DNA from: an uncultured Oscillospiraceae bacterium
Lineage (GTDB): Bacteria > Bacillota > Clostridia > Oscillospirales > Oscillospiraceae
Direction: 5' to 3'
Assembly (NCBI GenBank): GCA_934630495.1
Contig: CAKTVW010000013.1
Location: 1-52,828, forward strand
DNA length: 52,828 nt
Numbering within the stretch: position 1 is the stretch's first letter; each line of letters opens with the position of its first letter. Position numbers and translations under genes: made by a program. Shown piece after piece: positions 35,043-43,639 of the stretch. A model generated the notes under the pieces. The model saw only the letters and a program-made list of their open reading frames with translations. It ran no database searches and was not told the origin of the DNA.

Positions 35043-35202
35043 GGAAGCTCTGATTAAATCGACAAGAGCGGACGTCGAGAGATTTTTTGGCGGGTTGAGA
35101 TTTGAAAAGCGCAGGAATACTTTGTGTATTTCAAGCTTTCCAAACCGAAAAGCCGACGAAAAAGATCCGACGACAGCCGCAGGCGATTTATTCAGAGATT
35201 CC
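35043..35202. mobile_element. MITE with IS5-like termini, copy 2, upstream of cas3
   Basis: 160 bp with inverted ends GGAAGCTCTGATTAAATCG and CGATTTATTCAGAGATTCC, flanked by CTAG on both sides (35039-35042, 35203-35206), a CTAR-type target duplication. It is the inverted counterpart of 128-344 without that copy's central insert. It ends 160 bp before the cas3 start, so it sits in or near the cas3 promoter. Confidence 0.8.
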
Positions 35203-35362
35203 CTAGGGAAAACGTCAAATTTCGCGGCTGACGTACCGATCGTCTTTGTCGAATCCTTACGACGGCGTGCGTCGGCCGTTTTGCCGTCCCATACTGAAAT
35301 CTAATGAAGCCGCAGCCGCCGAACGGCGGGCAAAGCGGCGGAAGAGCCGCAGGGAGGAAGCC

Positions 35363-37570
35363 ATGGAATACTATGCAAAGTCCCCGAATGCACAGGGACA
35401 TCAGGAAACCGTAAAAGAACATCTACAAAAGGTTGCCGCCCTCGCGAACGAATACGGCGCACCCATGGAGCTGAGCGCCGCCGCCGAGCTGGCGGGTCAG
35501 GTACATGACTTCGGGAAATATACCAAAGCGTTTCAGGACGTGCTCAAGAGCACGCGGACGGGTGTCGACCACGCCATAAGCGGAGCGTGCTATTTGGAAG
35601 GCTGCTATCGGGGTGCAAACGGCTGTCGGCCGCTGGTGGAGGCGGTCAACGGACACCACGACGGCCTTACAGCTTACGGCGCGATCAAAAGCGAGCTTCA
35701 CGCCATTGTGGATGCAAACAAGACCGCCTGCGGGAACGCGGGAAAAGACCCGTCCATCAATAGCCTCGACGGGCTTAAAGAAGCAAATGCGGCGTTTCGG
35801 AAGGACTTCCCGACGCACCGTTGGCCTGCGCTCCCCGCTCCTCCCGCCGCCGAGTTGGAATCCATGCTGTATACCAGAATGCTGTTCTCCTGTCTGGTGG
35901 ACGCGGACTATACGGCCTCTGCGGCAAACGAAGACGACACATACGCGGAGCGTGCCGAGGACCGCTGCTTTGAGCCTCGGGCGCTTTTGGAAAAGCTGTA
36001 TGCGTTCCGGGACGACATCAGGCGCAATTCCACGGCGGACCCGACCCTGAACGCCTATCGCGATCAGGTTTTTGAGCAGTGCGGGAAAATGGGCGATGAG
36101 CCGGAGGGACTGTTTACGCTGACTGCCCCCACCGGGACCGGGAAGACGCTTGCGCTGCTGCATTTTGCACTGCGGCACTGCCTGAAGCACGGGAAGAAGC
36201 GGATCATCATTGTTCTTCCGTTCCTGACATTGGCCGAGCAAAATGCCGACACCTACGCCAAGATCGTCCCCAATCTTCTGATCGACCACAGCCAAAGCGA
36301 CCTGCCGGAGGAGGCACGCGAGCTGGCCGCGCGGTGGAGCACGCCGGTCATTATCACGACCTCCGTCCGTTTTTTTGAATCTCTGTTTTCGGACCGTCCG
36401 ACCGTCTGTCGGAAGCTTCATAACATTGCCAACAGCGTCGTGCTGTTCGACGAAGCCCAGAGTCTGCCCGCCGAGCTGGCCTCCGCCACGCTCCGCGCGG
36501 TGAACGAGCTGTGCGGACGCTATCATACCACCATGGTATTCTCCACGGCGACCCAGCCGGACTTTGCCGCCCGCAAAGACCTGAGCTGGACGCCCAGAGA
36601 AATTCTGCCGGAGCACAGGAAGCTGTTCGACGCCCTGAAGCGTGTGGAGGTCGAATGGCGGCTTGAAAAAGAAACGCCCTTGGAGGTCGTTGCGGCAGAG
36701 ATGGCCGCGTGCGGGAGCGTCTGCGCCATTGTCAATCTGCGCCGTCACGCGCGGCAGCTCGCCGACGCGCTGTCTCGGCTCTGCCCGGTGGATACGGTCT
36801 TCTTCCTCACCACGGACCTGTGCCCCGCCCATCGGCGCAGGCAGATCGAGATCATTCGCAGGCGGCTGAGCCAAAAGCTTCCCTGCCGCGTCGTGGCGAC
36901 TCAGTGCATTGAGGCAGGGGTCGACCTGGACTTTGAAACGATGTATCGTGCCCTTGCGCCTCTGGAGGCCATCATTCAGGCCGCCGGACGGTGCAACCGA
37001 AACGGCCGCGAGGCGGCGGGACGGGTGATCGTCTTCCGTCCGGAGGACTCGAGGATGCCCTATCCGGACGAGGGGTATAACAATGCCGCCGTTACCGTGC
37101 AGGAGATGCGGCCGCCCTTTTCCATCCACGACCCGGAGAAAATTCAGGAGTATTACCGTCTGCTGTTTGACGGCGCCGCCGACAAGCCGGAATTAAAGAA
37201 GGCAATCGACGCCCGTTCGTTTGCACGGGTGGCAGAACAATATAAGCTGATCGCCGACGCCGGTGCACGGGTCATCGTCCCCTATGCCGGAGAACGGGAG
37301 CTGTACGAGAAAACGGCCGCGCGTCTGCGGGAGCAGGGCGTCACCGCCGCGCTGCAGAAGGAGGCCGCGCCCATCACCGTGACCTGCTTTGCGCGGGATC
37401 TGAAGACCTACGCAGAGGAGCTTCCCTTTGCCCGTCGGGGACGGGAAAAGTCTGCCGCACCAACCGTGGGCAGCAACGTTTATCTGCTCCGCCCGCAGTA
37501 TGAGTCCCTGTATTCCGAGTCCCGCGGCCTGTATCTGCCCAAGGAAGAACGGTTTGATTTCATGTTTTAA
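35363..37570 (+). CDS. cas3: CRISPR-associated helicase-nuclease Cas3
   Basis: The 735-residue protein unwinds and degrades target DNA recruited by Cascade. The HD nuclease domain has H20, H48-D49 (GQVHDFGK), H70 and NGHHDG (98-99). The helicase has Walker A APTGTGKT (255-262), DEAQ (363-366), STATQ (394-398) and QAAGRCNRNG. All motifs look intact. The ATG at 35363 has a GGAGGAAG site. In ordinary type I-C loci cas3 directly precedes cas5c; here 6.7 kb lie between, starting with a TPR gene 23 bp downstream. Confidence 0.95.
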   Translation: MEYYAKSPNAQGHQETVKEHLQKVAALANEYGAPMELSAAAELAGQVHDFGKYTKAFQDVLKSTRTGVDHAISGACYLEGCYRGANGCRPLVEAVNGHHDGLTAYGAIKSELHAIVDANKTACGNAGKDPSINSLDGLKEANAAFRKDFPTHRWPALPAPPAAELESMLYTRMLFSCLVDADYTASAANEDDTYAERAEDRCFEPRALLEKLYAFRDDIRRNSTADPTLNAYRDQVFEQCGKMGDEPEGLFTLTAPTGTGKTLALLHFALRHCLKHGKKRIIIVLPFLTLAEQNADTYAKIVPNLLIDHSQSDLPEEARELAARWSTPVIITTSVRFFESLFSDRPTVCRKLHNIANSVVLFDEAQSLPAELASATLRAVNELCGRYHTTMVFSTATQPDFAARKDLSWTPREILPEHRKLFDALKRVEVEWRLEKETPLEVVAAEMAACGSVCAIVNLRRHARQLADALSRLCPVDTVFFLTTDLCPAHRRRQIEIIRRRLSQKLPCRVVATQCIEAGVDLDFETMYRALAPLEAIIQAAGRCNRNGREAAGRVIVFRPEDSRMPYPDEGYNNAAVTVQEMRPPFSIHDPEKIQEYYRLLFDGAADKPELKKAIDARSFARVAEQYKLIADAGARVIVPYAGERELYEKTAARLREQGVTAALQKEAAPITVTCFARDLKTYAEELPFARRGREKSAAPTVGSNVYLLRPQYESLYSESRGLYLPKEERFDFMF

Positions 37571-37593
37571 TTATGATGTAGGAGGCAAATCGT

Positions 37594-38343
37594 ATGTGCA
37601 ATGATTGGCGTCATTTGAACACGCAAGCGCTCGACGCGCTGGATCACGGAGAAATTGCTTTGGCCGAAAAGGCGTTCCTATCGGCGTGTGAAAGCCAAGA
37701 TTTCAGGGCGTATAACAATCTCGGGTGGTTTTACTATGTACAAGGTACGGACGGGGCAGCCAAAGACTCCGTCACGGAAGCGCTTTCCCAACTTCAAAGA
37801 GCGATAGCGCATACACGGCATCCGATCATCCTGCAGAATATTGCGGCGATCAGATTTGAGAACCGCGATTATTCCGAAGCGCTTGAATTACTGCAAGAGG
37901 CCCGCCGTTCCTGTAACGACAATATCCTGTTATATAATATCGGCGTATGTCATTTCCGCATGGGAAACCGCACAGCGGCTTCCTCCTGCTTCCGCGAAGT
38001 CGATGCGGCAAATGCAGCAAAGCTGATCCAATCAAGCGGTGCGAGGCATCCCCGCTTGGCCTATGCCTATTGCGTCCAAGGGGAAGAACGCGCGGCCGCA
38101 TTGCACCGATATGCGCCGGAGCGGTGCGGTGACGAGCTTTTGGATTATTTTATGCTATGTATCTTATGCGGAGAATACCGAATGGCGGCAGCGGAGCTTT
38201 CGGAGCTGCTTGCCCAGTGGCAGTTGACAGATCAGGTCCTTGCGATGGCGGCGGAATGTATTCTGCATGTCCCGTCCGTGAAAGAGCAAACGCTCGGCCT
38301 TTTCACGGACTCCGATCAGAACGCAGGTTGCTGCGCTTTCTAA
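37594..38343 (+). CDS. TPR-repeat protein following cas3, probably shortened by a frameshift
   Basis: The 249-residue protein is made of helical pairs of the TPR type (LAEKAFLSACESQDFRAYNNLGWFYYVQG, PIILQNIAAIRFENRDYSEALELLQEA, DNILLYNIGVCHFRMGN). It lies 23 bp after cas3 with an AGGAGGC site, so it is probably in the same transcript. The frame ends ...NAGCCAF, while the -1 frame over the same bases continues RRLLRFLKEPKQYAALLTDE to 38426, a more natural helical end. A one-base indel near 38300-38330 is likely. No known Cas family fits. Confidence 0.7.
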   Translation: MCNDWRHLNTQALDALDHGEIALAEKAFLSACESQDFRAYNNLGWFYYVQGTDGAAKDSVTEALSQLQRAIAHTRHPIILQNIAAIRFENRDYSEALELLQEARRSCNDNILLYNIGVCHFRMGNRTAASSCFREVDAANAAKLIQSSGARHPRLAYAYCVQGEERAAALHRYAPERCGDELLDYFMLCILCGEYRMAAAELSELLAQWQLTDQVLAMAAECILHVPSVKEQTLGLFTDSDQNAGCCAF

Positions 38344-38600
38344 AGGAACCGAAGCAATATGCGGCGCTGCTTACGGACGAGGCGTTTACCCCGGTGCTCG
38401 CAATGCACGAGGGATACTTTGCGTAGAAACCGGCAAAGAACAAATACCGACACCGTGCAACGAAGGATAAATACCGACACCGCGCGGCGGTAGTACAAGA
38501 ATTTATACGAAAATATATTTGAAATAAGGCGCGGAACAGTACGGATGCGCCAAGGGCACCCCGCCGCGAATTTCGCAGCGACCTTCATTCTACGCCGTAG

Positions 38601-38623
38601 GGGCCGATGCCCTTCATCGGCCC
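38601..38623. terminator. Hairpin after the cas3-TPR unit
   Basis: A 9-bp stem, GGGCCGATG / CATCGGCCC, with a five-base loop and no T run; possible end of the cas3 transcript. Confidence 0.35.
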
Positions 38624-38817
38624 GTGCAGGCACTCCCGAAAAGGCCAATACCCAGCATCCCGCCGCAGGCACTCCAACGGCCCCCGCACACCCGTTTATC
38701 GATCACTCACCCGTTCCAGTCATTTCCCTTCCGTCCAAGCTCATGTCTTGATTTATTTGACATTCTGCCAAATACATGCGCAGAAAAAAGGGATTTTTTA
38801 CACTCGTTACAAGCGGC

Positions 38818-38930
38818 GAAAAAATTTTTTGTAAAAATTTTTCGCAAAATGTCCAAAATCGCATGGTCTCAATACATATATATTATAGAGGCAAAGTTCC
38901 GGAGAACAACACTCCGACGCGGCAAAATTC
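38818..38930. repeat. 115-bp dispersed element, copy 2 (inverted)
   Basis: Reverse complement matches 2576-2690 (GAATTTTGCCGCGTCGGAG, CCTCTATAATATATATGTATTG, GATTTTGGACATTTTGCG). It separates the cas3-TPR unit from the lipoprotein island. Confidence 0.65.
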
Positions 38931-39015
38931 AGCATGTGCCGCCTTGACCACGCGCAATATGAGCGCCGTCCTCGGCCTCGATATGCCATGTCAAAAGCTT
39001 TCCCTTATGTTCCGA

Positions 39016-39132
39016 TCTAACTACCCGCCTGTCGATTACCGACATTCTCTATATTTGTTTCCCCAGCCGCCCGACGGGAGGCCGTGGAGTAGCGGCATGC
39101 TCCACCCCTCCCGCCGGGTTGAAAATAAACGC
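39016..39132. repeat. Stem-loop element, copy A
   Basis: A small hairpin TGTCGATTACCGACA, then about 20 bases, then a large stem-loop (39070-39118) with arms CCCGACGGGAGG/CCTCCCGCCGGG enclosing GTGGAG/CTCCAC. It is paired in tandem with copy B, 123 bp apart. Confidence 0.8.
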
Positions 39133-39148
39133 ACTATTTTGACTATCC

Positions 39149-39256
39149 CAACTGTCGATTACCGACACTTTCTACACTTGTTCCCCAGCCGCCCGACGGG
39201 AGGCCGTGGAGTAGCGGCATGCTCCGCCCCTCCCGCCGGGTTGTAAAATAAACGCA
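39149..39256. repeat. Stem-loop element, copy B
   Basis: Same structure as copy A, with CTCCGC in the right inner arm, where G-U pairing would keep the stem. Confidence 0.8.
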
Positions 39257-39313
39257 TCATATCGAAAAATTTCGAAAAACTTCCTTTTGCGAAAAATTGG
39301 AGTGGTAATTATC

Positions 39314-40030
39314 ATGAATAAGTTTGTTCGCTGGCTGCTGATTCTCATTGCTATTCTCGGCACAACCACCCCGCCACTTTCTGCCGCTGCTGCCACAACC
39401 GACGACTTAACGGATGCCGACCGCGAAACATTTTTGAGCAATATTTCCCTTACATTGCTTTCTGTCGAACCGGAGAAGGACGAAATAGACTGCTTTGATG
39501 TAAGCGCCGAAGGCTTAATTGCCATCGGAACAAGAGGCGCTGGAGTGGCAAAAATTCTTGTTTATAACGAAAACGGCGAGTTCCAATACGGCTATTCATT
39601 TCAAGCCGGTCAAGCCTTTGCGGTAGCATGGGAAGAAGCGGATCTTGTCATCTATTTTGCGCGGAGTGATATTGCTGCCGGTTTTGACCGCAACGGAAAC
39701 AATACTTCGCTGACTTCGGTAGAGACGAACACGCAATATTACGATTTTTGGCTCGATAAGATCATGTCGGCGCAGTGCGTTATGAACGGCAAAACTTATA
39801 TAGCCCGGACGGGAGTCGGCCTCCTTAGCTTTGCTGCAACCGGCTATTCCCAGCTTGCTGTGATTGGTTCACATGGTCAAGAAAGTATTCTTTATGATAT
39901 TAGTGCCCGCTATCGCGTCATTGTTCTACTGCGCATAGTTGCGGTATTGTTGTTTGCGGCTTTTGTCGTGTGGATGATTATTCGCAGTGTTTCAAGGCAT
40001 GGCAAGCAAAACGGTCAGAGTGCCTCGTAA
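39314..40030 (+). CDS. Exported protein with C-terminal membrane anchor
   Basis: The 238-residue protein has a signal peptide (MNKFVRWLLILIAILGTTTPPLSAAA), a beta-rich middle of about 170 residues (for example FDVSAEGLIAIGTRGAGVAKILVYNENGEFQYGYSF, which resembles a propeller or PQQ-type blade) and a C-terminal membrane segment (VIVLLRIVAVLLFAAFVVWMII) with a basic tail, so it is tethered outside. Function is unknown. The start has a distant GGAGTGG. It is flanked on both sides by copies of the stem-loop element. Confidence 0.6.
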   Translation: MNKFVRWLLILIAILGTTTPPLSAAAATTDDLTDADRETFLSNISLTLLSVEPEKDEIDCFDVSAEGLIAIGTRGAGVAKILVYNENGEFQYGYSFQAGQAFAVAWEEADLVIYFARSDIAAGFDRNGNNTSLTSVETNTQYYDFWLDKIMSAQCVMNGKTYIARTGVGLLSFAATGYSQLAVIGSHGQESILYDISARYRVIVLLRIVAVLLFAAFVVWMIIRSVSRHGKQNGQSAS

Positions 40031-40492
40031 GATAATGTGATTGACTGAAATTTTGCACAGTAAAGCGAATGTGTGTCCGCTTTCCGGCCTCTGCGCCTAA
40101 AACGCAAACGCCGATGCTGCCTGACTGTCGGCTTTGACAGCAGGCCAATCTAACTACCCGCCTGTCGATTACCGACATTCTCTATATTTGTTTCCCCAGC
40201 CGCCCGACGGGAGGCCGCGGAGTAGCGGCATGCTCTGCCCCTCCCGCCGGGTTGTAAATAACTTAATTATGTCGAAAAAGCTCCCCTTATGTCATTCCGA
40301 TCGATGTCGTAACCGTCGTCGGCCCTGTGGCTTTACGGAAACGGCGTACCGCTTATGAATGCTTCGGCTCTGAGACCTTGATAGGGCGGTAGGCACTGTC
40401 GTTTCTGCGCCCGAAATCCCGGACAATATTAAGAGCTATTACAATGCGGAAACCATATATTAACTTAACAGTTTGCAGAAGAGGTGATTATC
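40031..40492. other. Intergenic region holding stem-loop copy C
   Basis: Apart from copy C, the stretch after it (CTCCCCTTATGTCATTCCGAT, then a region with GTCGTTTCTGCGCCCGAAA) is related to the stretch after copy E (CTCCCCTTATGTTATTCCGAT ... GTCGTTTCTGTGCCCGAAA), so a longer unit has been duplicated. No gene is seen. Confidence 0.5.
40149..40263. repeat. Stem-loop element, copy C
   Basis: Single copy. The inner arms are GCGGAG/CTCTGC instead of GTGGAG/CTCCAC: a T-A pair became C-G, a compensatory change that favours a selected structure, and one pair became a G-U wobble. Confidence 0.8.
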
Positions 40493-41119
40493 ATGATGAA
40501 TAGGGTATTGAGTGGAATTATCATCACAGCAATATGTATGGTAACATTGGTAGGGTGTAATAATATGAAATTCGACCAAATAACAAATAAAAATGATTTG
40601 CTTACAGAAAAATATTCAATTATTCAAATAGAAGAATTGCAGAGCGCAGCAGAAGTCGGTGACATGACATTCTCAAATTTCAAGAAAGAATTTAATGTAC
40701 AATGTATGCGAAAAACACATCAAGGGTATTATGTCGTGCTATTGTTAGAAGACGGTGGAAATGCTTTTGCTTTTTTTAACAAAAAAGATACATTGAATCG
40801 TGTTATGGTTTTCGACTGTTTTAAAAGCAAAATAGAATTTCAAAATCAAGTAGCGGAAGAAATGCCCAAAAGCGAGGTGCTAAATTTGGATTCTAATACA
40901 ATTATTGCACCTGTATCTGCGCTGGAGATAACGGCACATATTGTGCAAGAAGGAATTTTTGTGCTGAAATATTCACGTTTTAGAGATGGGGAGATAATTG
41001 AAGACCCAATTGTTACTTCCATACAATTCATTGAAAATGAAAGTATATCAACGAATGACGATCCTTTTATTAGAGATGAAATTCCGTTTATTCTTGAACT
41101 TGATAAAGCAAGCAAATGA
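40493..41119 (+). CDS. Lipoprotein of the cas-island family, AT-rich
   Basis: The 208-residue lipoprotein has the lipobox LVGC and a mature part with HQGYYVVLLLEDGGNAFAFFNKKDTLNRVMVFD. The same order (YYVLLDD...CFIFVDGEDNVQNVLVVY) occurs in the lipoprotein at 42095, so they look like distant paralogues. Base composition is clearly more AT-rich than in flanking genes, suggesting recent arrival. The ATG pair at 40493/40496 follows an AGAGGTGA site. Function is unknown. Confidence 0.65.
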   Translation: MMNRVLSGIIITAICMVTLVGCNNMKFDQITNKNDLLTEKYSIIQIEELQSAAEVGDMTFSNFKKEFNVQCMRKTHQGYYVVLLLEDGGNAFAFFNKKDTLNRVMVFDCFKSKIEFQNQVAEEMPKSEVLNLDSNTIIAPVSALEITAHIVQEGIFVLKYSRFRDGEIIEDPIVTSIQFIENESISTNDDPFIRDEIPFILELDKASK

Positions 41120-41296
41120 ACTTTAGCAAAATTTAATCATGCCAATAAGCATTGCCTTTGACCACTCAAACACAGGCGGGGTGCCCCCACCCCGCCGCTT
41201 GCAGGCACCCACAATAACAAGCCCCCACTGACATTCAATATCCGGTGAATCGAAAACTTGAAGCAGTAATCGTCAAAATAAGTAAGGAGGCAAAAC

Positions 41297-41821
41297 ATGA
41301 AAAAGCGAATTTTTATAATTGGCATAATTGCTGTTATTGCTATTATTGTCATTGCAGCCCTGACCGTATCGATACTGCTGTGCAGCAGCAGTGATGAGCC
41401 GTGTGTTTTCTTGGAAGGGGTCAATTTCAGAATGTCCCGGGCGGCTGTCGAAAGACAGCTCGGACAGACTGAGGAGACTTCCGTCTCTTTGGTCTCCAAT
41501 GAAAAGTGGTATACTTATTACATGGTCTACGAAGGCGTCCCCGTTAAGGTCACATTAACGTTCCTGCAAGCGGGCATCTCTGAGAAACTGATCGGTATTT
41601 CGCTTCAAAATAAGCAGCCGATAGACGCGGCGGAAGCTGCATCGATTGCAGAGCATATGACGCAGCAAATTCGCGAAGCATATCGCGACCGCGACGGCTA
41701 TTATGAAAGGACTGAATATGGCGTTCTTGAGCTTGGCGTGAATGAAGGTGCTACCGGAATTTCCTTTAGGATCGAGCAGCAAGAAACCGCCGTTACAGTG
41801 CGCGGTTTCCGTCTATATTGA
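41297..41821 (+). CDS. Membrane-anchored exported protein
   Basis: The 174-residue protein has one N-terminal membrane segment (RIFIIGIIAVIAIIVIAALTVSILL) and an external domain of about 140 residues: GVNFRMSRAAVERQLGQTEE, then a beta-rich stretch and IDAAEAASIAEHMTQQIREAYRDRDGY. The opening helix with MSRAAVERQLG recalls SmpA/BamE-like small domains but is not proof. The site TAAGGAGG is ideal. It belongs to the run of exported proteins between cas3 and cas5c. Confidence 0.6.
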   Translation: MKKRIFIIGIIAVIAIIVIAALTVSILLCSSSDEPCVFLEGVNFRMSRAAVERQLGQTEETSVSLVSNEKWYTYYMVYEGVPVKVTLTFLQAGISEKLIGISLQNKQPIDAAEAASIAEHMTQQIREAYRDRDGYYERTEYGVLELGVNEGATGISFRIEQQETAVTVRGFRLY

Positions 41822-42094
41822 TATTGACGAAGAATATTGGGCGTGATGCCCATAGCGCCCTGCGCACGGGACCGAGATTTCCGTTGCGGTGCCCGAAATT
41901 TGCGGCGAGGTGCGGCCTTGTCACGTTTGGCTAGGCGACGGATCATGGGCAGACAAATTCGGGACCGGCGCGTCGCGCCGGAATGAAATTGATGGCCTTG
42001 CAGATACATGGACGATCACAAGCGGCAATCAAACGTGGGTGTTCGATTCACCGTCAATCTGTTTCGCTTTTGGACCGATTACAGGAGGTTAACA

Positions 42095-42718
42095 ATGAAT
42101 ATGACAAAATGGAAGCGCTTTACGATCGCTTTGTGCTTGCTTGCGATATTCTGCTTGAGCGGCTGTTCTCATGTTCGCGTGGACAACAGCGCCGCATGCA
42201 CAGAGCTTGTACGGCACAATTACAATCAGGAGGATTTTTTCACCATCCAAGCCATTTTCAATGTACAACGCTCCTTTCATCCGGTTTCGGCCCGTTATTT
42301 ATGCGATTATGAAGGGCTGAAATTGGAATGCAGGCGTAGTATTGCGGGCGGCTATGACTATTACGTTTTGTTAGACGACACAATTCGCTGTTTCATTTTT
42401 GTCGACGGCGAGGATAATGTCCAAAATGTTCTTGTAGTTTATCGTTTTCCTGCGCTTCAGGACGTTCAAGAACGCTGCAGCAGTGAAAAGCCTTTCGATT
42501 CATTTCCCAATGCAGACGATAACCGTGTAGCGATAGACCTTGGGTCAGGCCCTTCAGGTGACATGTCGACCGTCGTGTATTTTTGCTCCGGCGGTGTTGT
42601 AATGGCAACCTATCAGGATAATGCGGAGCCGCTCTACACCGTCTATACCGATGACGAGTGGGCGCAGGTCTTTTCGGACCACAGCGGATATCAAATACTG
42701 CCTATCGACAAACAATAG
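42095..42718 (+). CDS. Lipoprotein of the cas-island family
   Basis: The 207-residue lipoprotein has the lipobox LSGC. The mature domain has GYDYYVLLDDTIRCFIFVDGEDNVQNVLVVYRF and an acidic C-terminus, and is related in layout to the 40493 protein. Four or more cysteines follow the lipid one, so disulfides are possible. The ATG has ACAGGAGG. Just upstream (41889-42092) is an open frame without a good ribosome site that may be a gene remnant. Confidence 0.65.
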   Translation: MNMTKWKRFTIALCLLAIFCLSGCSHVRVDNSAACTELVRHNYNQEDFFTIQAIFNVQRSFHPVSARYLCDYEGLKLECRRSIAGGYDYYVLLDDTIRCFIFVDGEDNVQNVLVVYRFPALQDVQERCSSEKPFDSFPNADDNRVAIDLGSGPSGDMSTVVYFCSGGVVMATYQDNAEPLYTVYTDDEWAQVFSDHSGYQILPIDKQ

Positions 42719-42771
42719 TTATAACTGGAAGCACACCGAACTTTTAACTGTCAGTTTCTGCACAAGTAGAA

Positions 42772-42892
42772 TCTAACTGCCCGGTTGTCGATCACCGACA
42801 CTTTCTACACTTGTTCCCCAGCCGCCCGGCGGGAGGCCGTGGAGTAGCGGCATGTTCCGCCCCTCTCGCCGGGTTGAAATTAAACGCACAAT
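42772..42892. repeat. Stem-loop element, copy D
   Basis: Same structure as A, in tandem with E (121 bp apart). The small hairpin has ATCAC instead of ATTAC in its loop, and the inner arm has TTCCGC. Confidence 0.8.
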
Positions 42893-42900
42893 TTTGATTA

Positions 42901-43012
42901 TCCAACTGTCGATTACCGACACTCTCTACATTTGTTCCCCCGCCGCCCGACGGGAGGCCGTGGAGTAGCGGCATGCTCCACCCCTCCCGCCGGGTTGTAA
43001 ATAACTTAATCA
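42901..43012. repeat. Stem-loop element, copy E
   Basis: Inner arms GTGGAG/CTCCAC as in copy A. The sequence after the element parallels that after copy C. Confidence 0.8.
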
Positions 43013-43251
43013 TGTTGAAAAATCTCCCCTTATGTTATTCCGATGTCGTAGCTATCGGCGGGACGACGGGGTGGGGTCACCCCGCCCTACGAAGGAACCG
43101 AGAATGCCTGTAAGCGGCGCAATGCGGGAAACGTTTTCGGGTGCGTAGGCTTTGATGGATATGTCGTTTCTGTGCCCGAAACTCCTGCTATTAGATGGTA
43201 AAATGGGCCAATTGGTTGCGGGCGAGATATTAAAAATTCGGAGAGCGGGAT

Positions 43252-43494
43252 ATGAACAAAAATGAGTTTATCGCACGTCTGAAAGAAAAAGGAATACCAC
43301 CGGAAATCGTCTCTTTTGATAGCAGTACGAACGATGGCCATAACATTAGAAAAAACAAACTCGGCTGGGAGACGTTCACAAGGGAGAGAGGAAAAGAGTA
43401 TGATTGCATTGGATTTCCTTCGGAAAGCGATGCATTGCAGCATATGCTTGATGAACTTGTCGCTATATATGCAGGGGATGTCTTAGGCACTTAG
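43252..43494 (+). CDS. Small immunity-like protein
   Basis: The 80-residue protein reads NEFIARLKEKGIPPEIVSFD, then GWETFTRERGKEYDCIGFPSESDALQHMLDEL. This resembles a small clostridial family (pattern WExxxxERGxxxxxxxFxSExDA) that I associate with polymorphic-toxin immunity genes. That is from memory and unverified. The start has a GGAGAG site. No toxin gene is next to it, so it would be an orphan. Confidence 0.5.
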   Translation: MNKNEFIARLKEKGIPPEIVSFDSSTNDGHNIRKNKLGWETFTRERGKEYDCIGFPSESDALQHMLDELVAIYAGDVLGT

Positions 43495-43639
43495 AGGTTT
43501 CGGAAGTACCCCGGGCAAGTTTTGCCATTGCGGTATCGCAAAGGCGATGCTTGCCGGTGCATAACAGGTCGCTTGTATATGCAAATATTTTTAAGGCCTC
43601 GTTTTTCGAGTTAAAGTCCCAAATTGATAGGTGGTATAT

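Larger units (their letters stand above)
38344..39313. other. Long intergenic region after the cas3-TPR unit
   Basis: No gene is seen over about 970 bp. It holds the leftover end of the TPR frame (to 38426), two AATACCGACACCG words (about 38436-38482), a GGGCCGATG/CATCGGCCC hairpin (38601-38623), the 115-bp element (38818-38930) and stem-loop element copies A and B. Confidence 0.55.

Noticed and set aside
35423..37129. Minus-strand open frame of 568 codons inside cas3
   Set aside because: Cas3 on the plus strand has all helicase and HD motifs; the antisense frame has none.
41889..42092. 67-codon open frame before the 42095 lipoprotein
   Set aside because: No ribosome site and no recognisable motif; at most a gene remnant.
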